A stretch of 21,325 nt of DNA, from the NCBI GenBank assembly GCA_003194525.1, contig NBIV01000674.1:1-21325 (forward strand), in the 5' to 3' direction. This stretch comes from Gracilariopsis chorda. Lineage: Eukaryota > Rhodophyta > Florideophyceae > Gracilariales > Gracilariaceae. Positions 1 to 8,992 of this stretch are shown piece after piece; position 1 is the first letter of the stretch; every line of letters starts with the position of its first letter. The translations under genes were made by a program, and so were the position numbers. The notes below the pieces were generated by a model. It did not search any database and was not told the origin of the DNA. It was given only the letters and a program-made list of their open reading frames with translations.

Positions 1-131
1 CATTGGCGGGATATTGGCTGGGTCGGCTTTCCCCAGCCCTTAGTCGAAAACCGGCTTGAACTCCGTAAGTAGCTTTCAAGCTCTTCGGTGCCTACGGTGG
101 ACATACCATTAGCCTCTGCTTTCTTCACCAG

Positions 132-836
132 TTACTCCATGGCTTCATCAAGATCCTGGGGATCATCGTCACCGAGGTCAATAAACATTGCTATCCTCAA
201 GACGTCGTCTCCTTCCGTGGCGCTGCTATGAAATGTCCCTCCGCTCATTAGAGATGCGATGGTACCATGCGTTCCTTGAGCTCTTTTCTTCGAGTCCGCC
301 GCTAAGGCTTGGGGAATGTTAATGACACCACCATTCTGGTCACAGGCAGTGGCTAGAATGGCCTTGTTGTCACAGCCTATTGACTGTAATACTGGCCGTC
401 CAATGATGACATATTCTAACTCAGCCTTTCCAACTTTCCATTCGATGGACCTAAGCACTAACTTAGCGCCATGCCTAATGCGAAGTTGCACGTCCAAGGT
501 AACCTTCCGGTTACATTCGATGTTCGCCTGCTTTGAATCTTCAGTAGATATTCCGCTATATTTGTGCGGCGGCTCCAGTTTATCCGCACGCAAATTCATA
601 TCCGCGGATTGGATACAATCAAATATTGCCTCTGGCAGGAGATTGATGTCTGACCCTTGGTCTGCGAGCACGACTGTTTCTACCGCTCCGTTACAGAACA
701 TCGCACTGAACAGCGATGAGTGGGAATCTATTTTGTCCGCCGCAATCCGATTGACCCGGCCTCGTGGAGGATCTCCCTTGTCTCCTTTGTTGGTGGATTG
801 TTTCTTTTTCTTTGCTCGGATCATCCGCCGGTACAT
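132..836 (-). pseudogene. Retropepsin-like aspartic protease domain of a Ty3/gypsy Pol
   Basis: This 234-residue frame has a retroviral-type aspartic protease core. The active-site loop is at residues 57-65 (VLADQGSDI), followed by a leucine-proline turn (LLP), and the second hydrophobic-glycine motif is at about residues 142-150 (VIIGRPVLQ). The usual D-[ST]-G is D-Q-G here; D-x-G-S-D variants occur in some protist Ty3 families, so this may be a family trait. The N-terminal 30 residues are very basic (four consecutive lysines), like the spacer after a Gag zinc knuckle. The frame is continuous with the upstream Gag frame, separated by one TAA at 861-863. A TAA at 132-134 stops it, but linker-like sequence continues to the window edge. 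The family is secure; activity is unlikely. Confidence 0.75.
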
Positions 837-860
837 TTCCTTCTCTTCGATTGTAGAGTG

Positions 861-1766
861 TTAGGACAATCCTTGATCCAGTGACGTCACCACAGTCAGG
901 GTTAAGGCACTCTGGCAGGTCCTCGTCCTTTTCCTTAGTGCCTCCTTGTGTTGATGGGCTTTATTACTTTTGGCTGCGTTTCTCCTTTCACGGTTTCGCT
1001 TCCCAGGGCGTTGTCTGTACGACTTTGTACTAGTCCTGACGAACCGCCGGCGCCGTTCGTGCAAGGCGCTCGACCCCGACGAGCCATCGCAGCTTTCGGC
1101 TTCTGACTCAGCGATTGCTTCTTGCTCGAGCTCTAATTTCTTTGCTTGCAGAGCAAGCTCTCGCATGAAAGCTCCAAAAATCTTTCTTTTCAAATCCTTC
1201 GTCTTTGCGACATCGAACTATATTCTTCATTCGATCACGCAGGTTCTTTGGTTTGATGCGTTTAAGAATATGCTCGATGGCAATATGCAGCTTGTCAGTG
1301 GGAAGATCCTGCATTCCGGCTGATTCCAACACGGTGATGTAACGGTAGTTGCAGGTTCCAGACTCTGTCTTCAGCTTTCCTTAAGGGATGTGTCCATTTT
1401 CACCTTACTAACAATATGCTCAATCCTGGATAGGTCGTTACCATCAGGGGTAAAACTGGCTCGGGTATGGACGCACTTCTTCAGCTGTTCTTCTGATATA
1501 CTTGGGACGTCTTTGGCTTTGATCCACTCTGCTGTCAGAAAGATCTTTAGCATTGAGTTATCGATTGAGGCTTTATAAGAAGTGGTGGTAATTTCGATGC
1601 CCGGCTCCCGATTCTTTTCCTCAACCTGCTTCTCGTACAGCTCTCGCTGTTTCTGAAACGTCGCGAAATGCCTGAGGGTCACACCTTGCAGCCTGGGTGC
1701 CTCAAGATTTGACACAATGGTCTGCCTGACCGTAGAAGCGGTGGCTTTGTTGGATTCCTGCCCCAT
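861..1766 (-). pseudogene. Gag of the left-edge Ty3/gypsy element, frameshifted
   Basis: Three overlapping frames together form a Gag-like protein. The first (1371-1766) starts with MGQES and is rich in charged helix. The second (to 1108) takes over near 1372 and covers residues such as LPTDKLHIAIEHILKRI. The third (861-1193) takes over in a run of five T around 1187, where one extra T separates the frames, and continues as a long glutamate-rich then arginine-rich segment. Near 860-935 the pieces of a CCHC zinc knuckle are visible but spread over three frames: ECLNPDCGD, then HWIKDCPNT, then the protease frame. Gag proteins of LTR elements package RNA; this copy cannot make one. The low similarity of the N-terminal half to any family I can recall leaves its subfamily open. 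Confidence 0.65.
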
Positions 1767-1791
1767 TGCTTAACTGCAACGTAAGCTGGTC

Positions 1792-1964
1792 TGTGCACAC
1801 AATTATAATTGTTGAGCTCTACGCGCAGTTAGACTCAACGAGGGGAACAACGCAACACGACACTGGGCCACCTAGGCTCTGCCCCTCCTCTCGAGTGCAG
1901 GCCTTGCCTTTACTGACGCCGATCATATAGTCCTCGAAAGGTCGCCTTCGCGACCTTTCCGACA
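1792..1964 (-). repeat. Candidate 5' LTR of the left-edge Ty3/gypsy element
   Basis: A 173-bp segment begins TGT and ends ACA on either strand (plus strand tgtgcac...ccgaca), lies 26 bp upstream of the Gag start and marks the end of the recognisable TTC27 relic. It carries a perfect 10-bp inverted repeat near its outer end. The partner LTR lies outside the window, so the boundaries rest on terminal dinucleotides and position only. No convincing primer-binding site was found. Confidence 0.45.
1936..1959. repeat. Perfect 10-bp inverted repeat with CTTC loop inside the LTR
   Basis: GAAAGGTCGC (1936-1945) and GCGACCTTTC (1950-1959) are exact reverse complements around a 4-base loop. It sits 5 bp inside the outer LTR edge. 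It could be a subterminal element of U3 or a leftover of another repeat; no function can be read from it. Confidence 0.85.
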
Positions 1965-1989
1965 CTTTAGACTTATGTTCGAATTATTG

Positions 1990-4037
1990 TCAGCTCGTAC
2001 AGGCCTGGCGGCCTTTGGTACTAACGAAGCTGCAGTACTTTGCATCGCGTAACATAGAAGCACCTTTTCTGAATGACTGATCAGAAGTGGCATCGTCAGA
2101 AATTCCCTCGTCAAGCAGTGCTTTGTCAAGTCGATCTATTTCTTTACGCACGAGGTCTTCCGTGGCTCCGAGATTGACAATCAAGCGACGGCAATCTACT
2201 AGTTCATCCCAAAACTCTAGCCCTTCAAAAATCTCCATGGATGATCTAACCAAACCATTACTGCCGAATGGAATTGCCAGTTCCTTCTTCACTCCCCTCT
2301 GCGGTGACAAAGACAAGCCATATACGAACATGTTTCGTTCTGCTGCGGCAGAATACCTGAGGTTCTTGTCTAGTGATTCAAGACGATTGTCGAAAACCGT
2401 CCATTCTCCTCCATCTCATGCACGCACCTCTCTAGAAAGCGTTCACGTTCCTTTAAAAGCCCGACGCAAAGCATCAGTGCTCATAGTTGAAGTACGTTGC
2501 TTGTTCCGTACGGACCTTTTGCTCCTTCTATAACCAAGCTGACAAATGGTGACATCTCCTCCTTCGTTAAAACGTGCAAGGCGTTTCTAGCTCTGATAAA
2601 ACTTGCATGAAAAAGCGCTAAAGCCTGTTGCAAGGGAGTGAGGCTTTTCATTTCAGCTCCAATAGTTTCTGGATTCGCTAACTCTTCATCATTATCATGA
2701 ATCTCAATTTTCTCACTGATGGTCTGACTCAGAATCCCGTCGCTGCTCTTCAATTTCACAAAACCAAGAACGTCTTCATTGCAAACTTGAATATCTTTGG
2801 AGAGTGGAAGCACAATGGTAATCGACCAGATAGCTTTGCAATTGGCCCTATTCTCCGATCTTTCTACATTCGCAGGGAACTTTACGCAAAACGCACTTTT
2901 CTTCATTCCACCCACAAACGAATCCGAACGGTCATTCATGACAAAGGCTCTCGAGATGAGCTGAGCTGTAGGTTTGCTTTGATGCTTGGTACGAACTCCC
3001 ATATCTTCAATGAGCCGAAATGTTACACGGTAAAGTCTTCCAGCGTTCTTTAGGCTTGCAAGCACACCATCTCTGTCGTAAAACAACCTCTGCAAATATG
3101 CCAGCTCAACGTACGAAATAGCCGCTAGCTGTCTATCGTGCGCTTTATCTTCACTTTGCACATGTCAAAAGTCCTCATCCTCATCAGCAATGGTATCACT
3201 TCCTTCGGCGACTGGTGCTGGTAATAGATCAAAATCGTCTGCTTCATCTTCTTCTTCTTTAGTGATCTGATGGTGGCGATTGGTGTCTTCAATCGGTTGT
3301 TCGGAACTGTAACCCATATCTGCAAGGTGCGTTCCGAGAAATCTACAGTACATTCGAAACAGGGTTTATTGCATAGTGGGCGTCGGGTTTGCAAGAAAAG
3401 ATTGGTGAGCAAGAAGAATCCTAGCACCCCACCATGGTGCAAGAGCAGCACCACATGCAAACATTTGGTGATCGTGCTCAACTAATATGAAGCGGGCAGC
3501 ACGTAGCCAATGAAGACAATGTGCCCGAATAGCAACCTCTTCTCCGTCTAAAACAAGAAAGAAAGAAGGGCTCTCACTCTGTGCAGCGCATGAAGTCCTA
3601 GAAATAGATCCCACCGAAGTCTCTCGCACAAACGCCTGAAGCAAAGCAAAGCCCGCCAAATACGCAGCAATCACGGAGTGAACATCTCCATTCGCGCCAT
3701 CAATCAACGTGCGTTTCAAACCATCACTGATCATGGTTAGCTGAGCTGCGCTCTGAGTACACTCGGCGTTAATAGCAACAGAAAAATCTTCATACACGTC
3801 GTCAGATTATTCAAGCGTGATTCGAGACAGAAACAGATCATAATGAACGGTGATCACAACTGCAGCGTGGGGTCGAATGGTATGAAGCGTGTCAATATCT
3901 CTTGTCAAAGCTCGCGTACAAAGGCTGCAAGCGACACATTGGTGCAGATGGGAAGAGGAGCCATATGGACCACGGCGATGACTCCTGTGATGCTGCTGCC
4001 TAAGGCACAGTAGTGGCAAGGGCACGTCCGGCGTCAT
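1990..4037 (-). pseudogene. TTC27/Emw1-like tetratricopeptide protein, nonsense-mutated and 3'-truncated
   Basis: From 4037 to 2481 one frame of about 519 codons runs without introns, broken only by TAA (3807-3809), TAA (3366-3368) and TGA (3165-3167). It ends at TGA 2481-2483, after which similarity continues with frame changes near 2400-2480 and in the frame 1990-2331. Landmarks match TTC27, a conserved TPR protein: an alanine/arginine-rich helix then PWWGARILLAHQ (about 3385-3420), then ISYVELAYLQRLFYDRDG and a RTKHQSKPTAQLI segment, then MEIFEGLEFWDELVDC with LVRKEIDRLDKAL (about 2110-2255), equivalent to the family's first TPR pair. The remaining C-terminal TPR array is missing at the LTR edge. 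An acidic insert at 3165-3240 is typical of the family's variable loop. The first 60-70 codons are poorly conserved; a frame at 4055-4246 may be N-terminal. TTC27 is usually needed for growth, so an intact copy should exist elsewhere. Confidence 0.75.
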
Positions 4038-4440
4038 GGACCAGAACCCGTGACCTAGTTGACGTATGAGGATACAAGCGAAGGCGTAGATAAAAGCAGC
4101 TCACACATGGCGTATCGATATGTCACCGAGCGTACGAGACACGCAGCAGCGTCAGGACGCTGTCGCAGGCCCTTCAAAATCCTTTGACAAAGCAGACTCT
4201 GCTTACCAGAGTGCACCTCACGTAAGGTGCTCAGATCAACCTGCAACTACAGTCAGCGAAAACCATCATGCCCGGAATGCGTCTTGCAAAGCAGAGACGT
4301 AAATTTGGGAAGTCCGTGACTAGAAATTATTTGAGTTTGACAACTAAAGCAAAAACTTGGCAAATATTTGCAGTTTTTGAGTAGGTTTTTACTTCACGTT
4401 GGCAGCTTCATGTGATGCCTGTTTCCTTGCATTGCAAGCA
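4038..4440. other. Spacer between TTC27 relic and integrase fragment
   Basis: About 400 bp. A 63-codon minus frame (4055-4246; contains SVTYRYAMCELLLSTPSL) could be the displaced N-terminus of the TTC27 relic, but I cannot support this by motif. Beyond 4300 the sequence is AT-rich and I see no gene. Confidence 0.3.
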
Positions 4441-4991
4441 ATGTAGCTTTCGTGTCAGTGCCGTTTTTGATGAATACAGTCAATGGGGTTGCAGAAATTG
4501 TGTCTACTTTGCTACTTTTTGGCCAAAAGTTTGACAAAAAGGACGTGGACATTGTCACGGAAAACCTTTTTACACAGGTCCGTGACGTCTCCCGAGCGGA
4601 AAACATTTTTGGAATATGAGTTTCGCGGGGTCCAACGTAGATTCTTCTCTCAGACAATGGCGAGCAATTTGTTATGTCCTTCTTACACGACGTATGCAGA
4701 ATACTGGGCGTCAGGAACGTGTTGAACACGACTTACCATCCTCCGTCTAACGGACACGTAGAGTAGTACAACCCCACAATCTTAGCCGCACTAGAGCACT
4801 ACATTGCAGACCATCCAAAAGACTGGGACCTATATACAGATACAATTTGTTATGCATACAATATGCAAATACATTCAACAGCCACATTGGCACCATTTGA
4901 GCTGGTACTATCACAGCACTCGCTGACATTGCCGATAGAGATTGATTCGCAGGCTAATGAAAATGAGGAGGAGCTTAGAGGCGTTCCATGA
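4440..4991 (+). pseudogene. Retroviral-type integrase core fragment (Ty3/gypsy)
   Basis: The frame from 4641 reads ILLSDNGEQF, then RILGVRNVLNTTYHP, NGHVE and later APFELVL, the standard rve integrase order. The second catalytic Asp (4653-4655) and the Glu (4761-4763) are 36 codons apart, giving D-X35-E exactly. A TAG follows the Glu directly (4764-4766) where families have an R, Q or similar residue before YN. Another TAG (4638-4640) precedes the SDNG motif, and the frame ends at TGA 4989-4991. Upstream (about 4440-4637) the sequence is probably the decayed N-terminal part of the same core, but the first Asp could not be placed. No RT, protease, Gag or LTR is seen on this strand nearby, so this is an isolated piece. 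Its orientation is opposite to the element at the left edge, so the two are not one insertion. Confidence 0.8.
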
Positions 4992-5218
4992 GTTGACGAA
5001 ACTCTGAACTCGAAATCACAGCCGAATTTAACTGTCAGCTTCTTGAACAGTAATGGTCCTGGTCAACGACGCCTGTATATCAAACTGATGAGGTTGCAGA
5101 GAGCATGCAACTCTGTTGGCTTCACGTCGTCACCACTTGCGGCGACTACAAACCTCACACTCCCTTGGCCTTATCTACATTTTCCATACCATACGGCTGC
5201 TTGCTTCCTCTACAGCAA

Positions 5219-6511
5219 ATGCTGCGACCTATAACGCTTTATCTGGATGTACTCCAGTCCCGCCAAACACTCTATGACACCATCAAGGGCCGTCGTAGAC
5301 GACGACAACATGAACATATCAAAAGTTTTGTACTTTTGTATCTCTTACACTTATGGGATGCGGAGCATTCTAGTAGGAGCATCCGAACAGTCATTTGTCG
5401 TCCACCATTTTCCCCAGTTCAACACATTGGAAGCATTTCCGACTTCGCTTTCAAGAGAATGTACCGCGTCTCAAAGTTTCAGTTCACGCTACTTTCGTCG
5501 AGTTTGCGTCAGCAATTGCAAAGAAAGCAACGCAAAAATTGTCATGTATCTGCTGCAGTAAGCATCGAAGTGATGCTTTTCGTCACTCTACGAATCCTGG
5601 CCGGAGGAAGCTATTTCGACATTGGATGGCCGTACGGCATAGGAACTACAACTCTTTATTCCTTATTTCAGGAATCACTGTTCGCTCTCAAGAACTGTCT
5701 AACTCCAATACGCTTCCCACAATCCAAAAGAGAATGCAAAGTGAATGCTAACATGTTTTGCAAACTGCAAAATAGTCCTCTTTGTGGCATTATTGCAGCG
5801 TTAGATGGAATTGCCATCGAAGTTCAGAAACCTCGTCTATGTGACGCTCCTGATCCACGCAAGTTCTACAATCGAAAAGGATTTTTTGCTTTATGCGTAC
5901 AGGCCGCCGTACAGGGAGACTATCGGTTTTGCTTTGTTTCATCCACGCATTCTGGAGGCACTCATGATGCGACAGCTTTTTCCGCAACGAAACTTTACCA
6001 ACTGCTGAAAGGTTGTACTCTGCCGGACTGGGCCGCAGTCGTCGCTGATGATGCGTACAGCAACGAGGGTAGAGTGCTTTCACCGTACGCTGGAAAGCGG
6101 TTGACGCAGAAGGAAGACACTATTAACGCGTACCATTCCTCTTGTCACATAATAGTGGAACAGGCTTTCGGTATGCTTGTCAGCAGATTCGGTATCTTTT
6201 GGTCTGCAGTAAGGTATCCCTTGTGAAAAGTACCTCTGATCATCTTAGTGACTTGCCAGCTGCATAATTTCATTATTGATAATGCAGATGATACTCTGTT
6301 TGAATAGATCCCAAGCCACGAAGAAAACCATGTACACAGGTTCCCGGCTGTCAATTTTCAAGACGCGCTTCACATGGAACGTGACAGCTTGAGGTCCTGA
6401 AATCGGTCTCGTCAATCTTCAACGCTTCGCGAGAATGTCGCTGAACAACTGCACAGAATGGGGTTCTTACGACGAAGAATCGGCGGGAGAGCAGCGTGCA
6501 AGGAGACATAG
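5219..6511 (+). pseudogene. PIF/Harbinger (HARBI1-like, DDE_4) transposase, nonsense-mutated
   Basis: A long frame encodes a Harbinger-type transposase. Visible in order: FKRMYRVSKFQFTLL (N-terminal helical part), MLFVTLRILAGGSYFDIG, the first catalytic Asp in AALDGIAIEV (5804-5806), NRKGFFALCVQAAVQGDYRF, SGGTHDATAF, the second Asp in VVADDAYSNEG (6047-6049) and the Glu in IIVEQAFGMLVSRFGIFW (6158-6160), giving D-X36-E. TGA at 6224-6226 interrupts the conserved tail, which resumes in the same frame (LVTCQLHNFIIDNADD). Further in-frame stops are at 6305-6307 and 6398-6400; a typical helical C-terminus (LRENVAEQLHRMGF) ends by TAG 6509-6511. The start at 5219 is a guess; an open frame reaches back to 5105. 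I could not identify terminal inverted repeats, a 3-bp target duplication or a Myb-like partner ORF. The element abuts the hydrolase relic. Confidence 0.85.
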
Positions 6512-7167
6512 CGCACTTTCATCTGCACGACAGCAGAGTGATGCTGCTCAAACCATGCACGTTTATGAACTCCTCCGGTCGCGCAGTACGCGCCGCTCTT
6601 AAGTACATGGACGCTCTTGTCGCAGCTCTGCTGGTTGTGACAGACGATATATCGCTTGATCTGGGAGAAATTAAACTACCAGTGAAAGGCAGTGCCGGTG
6701 GGCATAATGGGCTGAAGAGTACACAACAATGTGTTGGCGGTATGAACTACGCTAGGCTACGAATTGGCGTTGGTTCTCCGAGTGGTAGAGCAGAAGATTG
6801 GGCCGAATTCGTTCTTGGATCCATTTCGCAATTAGAGAAGCAGGTTTTGGAAAAAGTGGAATGGGATGTGATGGAAGCCGTTGACTACGGGGTAGACGAA
6901 ACAAGCATCGAAAAAGGTTCAGACTCAGATTGCGGTGGCCAAGCAAGGGAGACGAAATCATTGCTGACAACGAGTGGTTTTTGTCACTGCTTGAGTGGAC
7001 ATGTGTTCTTATTCAACGTTAAAACTGAAGGGGGACGCTCTAAATCAATACTTGAAGCGTTAATGTGTCAGCGACATAAACTCTTCAGAGACAAGGATAA
7101 AAAAATGAAACGCGGGTTAAAGGAATTGTACCAGCGCTTCAAGAATTGTTCTTCTTGGCATGGTTGA
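6487..7167 (+). pseudogene. Peptidyl-tRNA hydrolase (Pth family), 5'-truncated
   Basis: Pth frees tRNA from prematurely released peptidyl-tRNA. The frame shows the family's central and C-terminal motifs: VMLLKPCTFMNSSGRAV (LKPxTFMN-SG), VVTDDISLDLGEIKLP with the conserved Asp, GSAGGHNGLKS with the substrate-binding His-Asn pair, YARLRIGVGSPSGR and WAEFVLGSIS. The N-terminal quarter, with the GLGNPG motif and the catalytic TRHN histidine, is absent: upstream DNA is Harbinger transposase C-terminus, so the gene was cut there. No credible ATG precedes the conserved part (first codon of the usable frame is GTG 6496). The normal family end falls near 6900; the following 80-odd codons, acidic then basic, are unlike Pth. 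Its last bases overlap the end of the GALT relic on the other strand. Identity is secure, function is not. Confidence 0.85.
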
Positions 7168-8041
7168 AATGAATTTACGAACAGTCGCGAAGTCGGGCTG
7201 CAGCTTGTTCCGCGGTAAGATCTCTCTGCGAATGGCCAAGCATCTCAAATCCAACCATGAAATTTCTAACGGTAGCGCTTCGAAGAAGTGGGCGATAAAA
7301 GTGCGTTTGGAAATGCGCATATTCATTCTTACTTGGGTCTGTACCATTGTTGGTAGGCGCTTGATGAATACCCATTGAGTACGGGAACAAAGTGGTGAAA
7401 AGATTGTCATAGCGTGCGCACACGCGACCGTAGATGTTGGCCAAATCCAGTTGCATGGCGTCGGTAAAGTTGACGAGGCAGGGTACTCTCACTTTGCTTA
7501 TGACCATGACCTCGAAGGGCCAAGTAGCCCACAATGGGACAACGGCGAGGAAAGTCTCATTCTGACATACGATACGTTCCTTTGCTTCCATTTCGAGTTT
7601 GACGTAGTCCTTCAACATGTGGGTTCCCTTCTTAATCTGATAGGCTTTGAGATTAGCGAGTGCGATGCGCGGCTCTTCTGGAACGAACTCAGATGCGTAG
7701 ATCTGACCGTGAGGATGAGGATTGGAGCATCCCATCATCTGTCCCTTGTTCTAGAATATCTTCACGTGCCCGATGTAATCGAGCTTGGAGAGGCTGTCAT
7801 ACTCCTCAACCCAGGCATCAACAACGGCTTTGATCTCCTTGACGGTCATTACAGCGACAGTTAGGTTGACCTTCGAGGAGAAGCAGACAACGCAACATTT
7901 TCCACGCACAGCTTTGGCTACGAGAGGATCGTTGTTCTCAACGCTGCCAACCTCACCGTATGGGGTGTCCGCCAATGAAGCCTGGAAATCATTGTCGAAG
8001 ACAATGGTAGGGTCGTACTCGGGGTTCGCACATTCAGTAAA
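7139..8041 (-). pseudogene. galT/GALT: Galactose-1-phosphate uridylyltransferase, nonsense-mutated, lacking its 5' end
   Basis: GALT swaps UMP between UDP-glucose and galactose-1-phosphate in the Leloir pathway. The frame begins in the family's NPxY..VFDNDF motif (ANPEYDPTIVFDNDFQA), continues with GKCCVVCFS, the active-site motif CSNPHPHGQIYA (HPHGQ intact), RIVCQNETFLAVVPLWATWP, then HFQTHFYRPLLRSATVRNFMVG and QRDLTAEQAAARLRD. A TAG (7751-7753 region) replaces the Glu of the conserved VFENKG just before the active site. A TAA (7175-7177) replaces the residue before IHF near the C-terminus, and the frame then runs on to TGA 7139-7141. In CFSSKVNL the position of the zinc-ligand His (CFSPxH in the family) is Val. 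The first 55-65 residues, with the CxxC zinc site, are missing; a pyrimidine tract ending CAG just upstream of 8041 could be a 3' splice site, but no upstream exon is visible. Confidence 0.88.
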
Positions 8042-8521
8042 CTGCTGGGTGGAAATCGAGAAAAAAAGCCCTCAAATCTCACGCACAAAACGTACGAAAG
8101 AAACAGCAAGAAGAACTCAGTGAAATGCGCTTGGGGAGAGTGATCTCGGGAAATGTAGAAAACAGAAACTGCATGCAAGAGAACAAGTGGTGACAGTGTT
8201 TACGGCTTGAGCGCCATCACATCTTCACATGAGTACATGTATGTGAAGCAGTTGATCCAGACTGAGAGAACCCCCCGAAGACCCGAAGAAAACAGACGAT
8301 GGTTATACAGAAAACGAGAAATGTATTTGTTAGTGGGTATATTATTACGGCAAGAGAAACAAGATAACGCGACAGCCAGAGGTGTATAGTACTGGAGGCA
8401 GATGATGAAAGGATGTAGATATGGAAGGTACAAAAGCCCACCATAACCATGCGAGCAATCGACATGGAGGCGGTAAGAACAGGCAAAAGAGAAAAAAGCT
8501 GAGACGGTGGTAAGAGGAAAA
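8042..8521. other. Spacer without recognisable gene
   Basis: About 480 bp between the GALT relic and the RING relic. Apart from the possible 3' splice site beside 8041 (minus-strand T-rich tract at 8060-8067 then CAG) I see nothing gene-like; the open frames are low-complexity and unrecognised. Confidence 0.4.
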
Positions 8522-8992
8522 TTAAACAATACGCTGGTAACTTCTGGTGCGAGTAAGAGTGGACTCCAAAACGTCCTTTAGACTAACCAGAAATCCACCG
8601 AGTTCAGTGACAATAATAACAGACCACTTGAGCCAGTTCGAAGCCGTTCGAAGAGATGCAACCATGTTCGCTCTGGTGCATGCAGTTGTTTCTCCCACTA
8701 TGTGTGGAACAAAGTTCTCTTGCTTCAGTTTCAGCTTGAACGTATCCATTCCAAGCATCGCCGCCACGAGCGGAGATGCGAGCTTCAACAATGCTCTTGA
8801 GTGCAAAATTTACCAGAAGACGATCGAGCTGGGCCTTGATCCTTTTGCGATACACGGGACGGGGGGATGTCTCTCATGCTCGAATAGTGAGGCGAGACAG
8901 GAGGTGCACAACGTGTGGCCGCACGGTGCAACGCGGGGTATGATGAATTCGGTGAGACATACAGGACAATCCAAGGGTAAGGAGGGATTCAA
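8522..8992 (-). pseudogene. RING-finger protein, frameshifted, last zinc-ligand pair lost
   Basis: RING domains bind two zinc ions and recruit E2 enzymes for ubiquitin transfer. The frame 8810-8992 starts with LDCPVCLTEF and APCGHTLCTSCLASL, giving ligands C9, C12, C24, H26, C29 and C32. The end of the domain lies in a second frame (8604-8855): RPVYRKRIKAQLDRLLVNFALKSIVE, where families have CPVCR...NxAL..++E. The frame switch is in a run of six C (minus strand, about 8862-8867). The last two ligands read Arg (CGT) and Tyr (TAT), each one base from TGT Cys. A third frame (8522-8806) carries a coding-like tail (VAAMLGMDTFKLKLK, then amphipathic helices). The N-terminal frame has no ATG: the first usable codon is TTG at 8992 with a TAA two codons upstream. 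This is a relic of an N-terminal RING protein; substrates cannot be guessed. Confidence 0.72.

Larger units (their letters stand above)
1..1964 (-). mobile_element. Ty3/gypsy-like LTR retrotransposon, 5' half, decayed
   Basis: Read on the minus strand, this stretch holds, in order, a candidate LTR (1792-1964), a Gag region (861-1766) and a retropepsin-like protease (132-836). It then enters the linker that leads to reverse transcriptase and leaves the window at the left edge. In-frame stops (132-134, 861-863) and several frameshifts show that it is inactive. After the protease stop the reading continues in frame for about 20 codons, then shifts frame into a linker ending in a KADPANIPPM-like motif, as in Ty3/gypsy polyproteins between protease and RT. 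The LTR edge at 1964 lies about 25 bp from the end of the recognisable TTC27 relic, so this insertion probably removed that gene's 3' end. Confidence 0.8.

Noticed and set aside
861..863. Programmed stop readthrough between Gag and protease
   Set aside because: Gag and protease frames are in register across a single TAA, as in readthrough elements, but the zinc knuckle just upstream is shattered over three frames, so the register is accidental.
316..864. 182-codon plus-strand ORF
   Set aside because: Antisense shadow of the protease; no family features and the minus frame has clear motifs.
3165..3368. Introns in the TTC27 relic explaining the stops
   Set aside because: Homologous sequence lies immediately on both sides of the stops in the same frame and no donor/acceptor pairs flank them.
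8042..8200. Upstream GALT exon with the CxxC zinc site
   Set aside because: The splice-acceptor-like tract is suggestive but no frame upstream contains the expected motifs.
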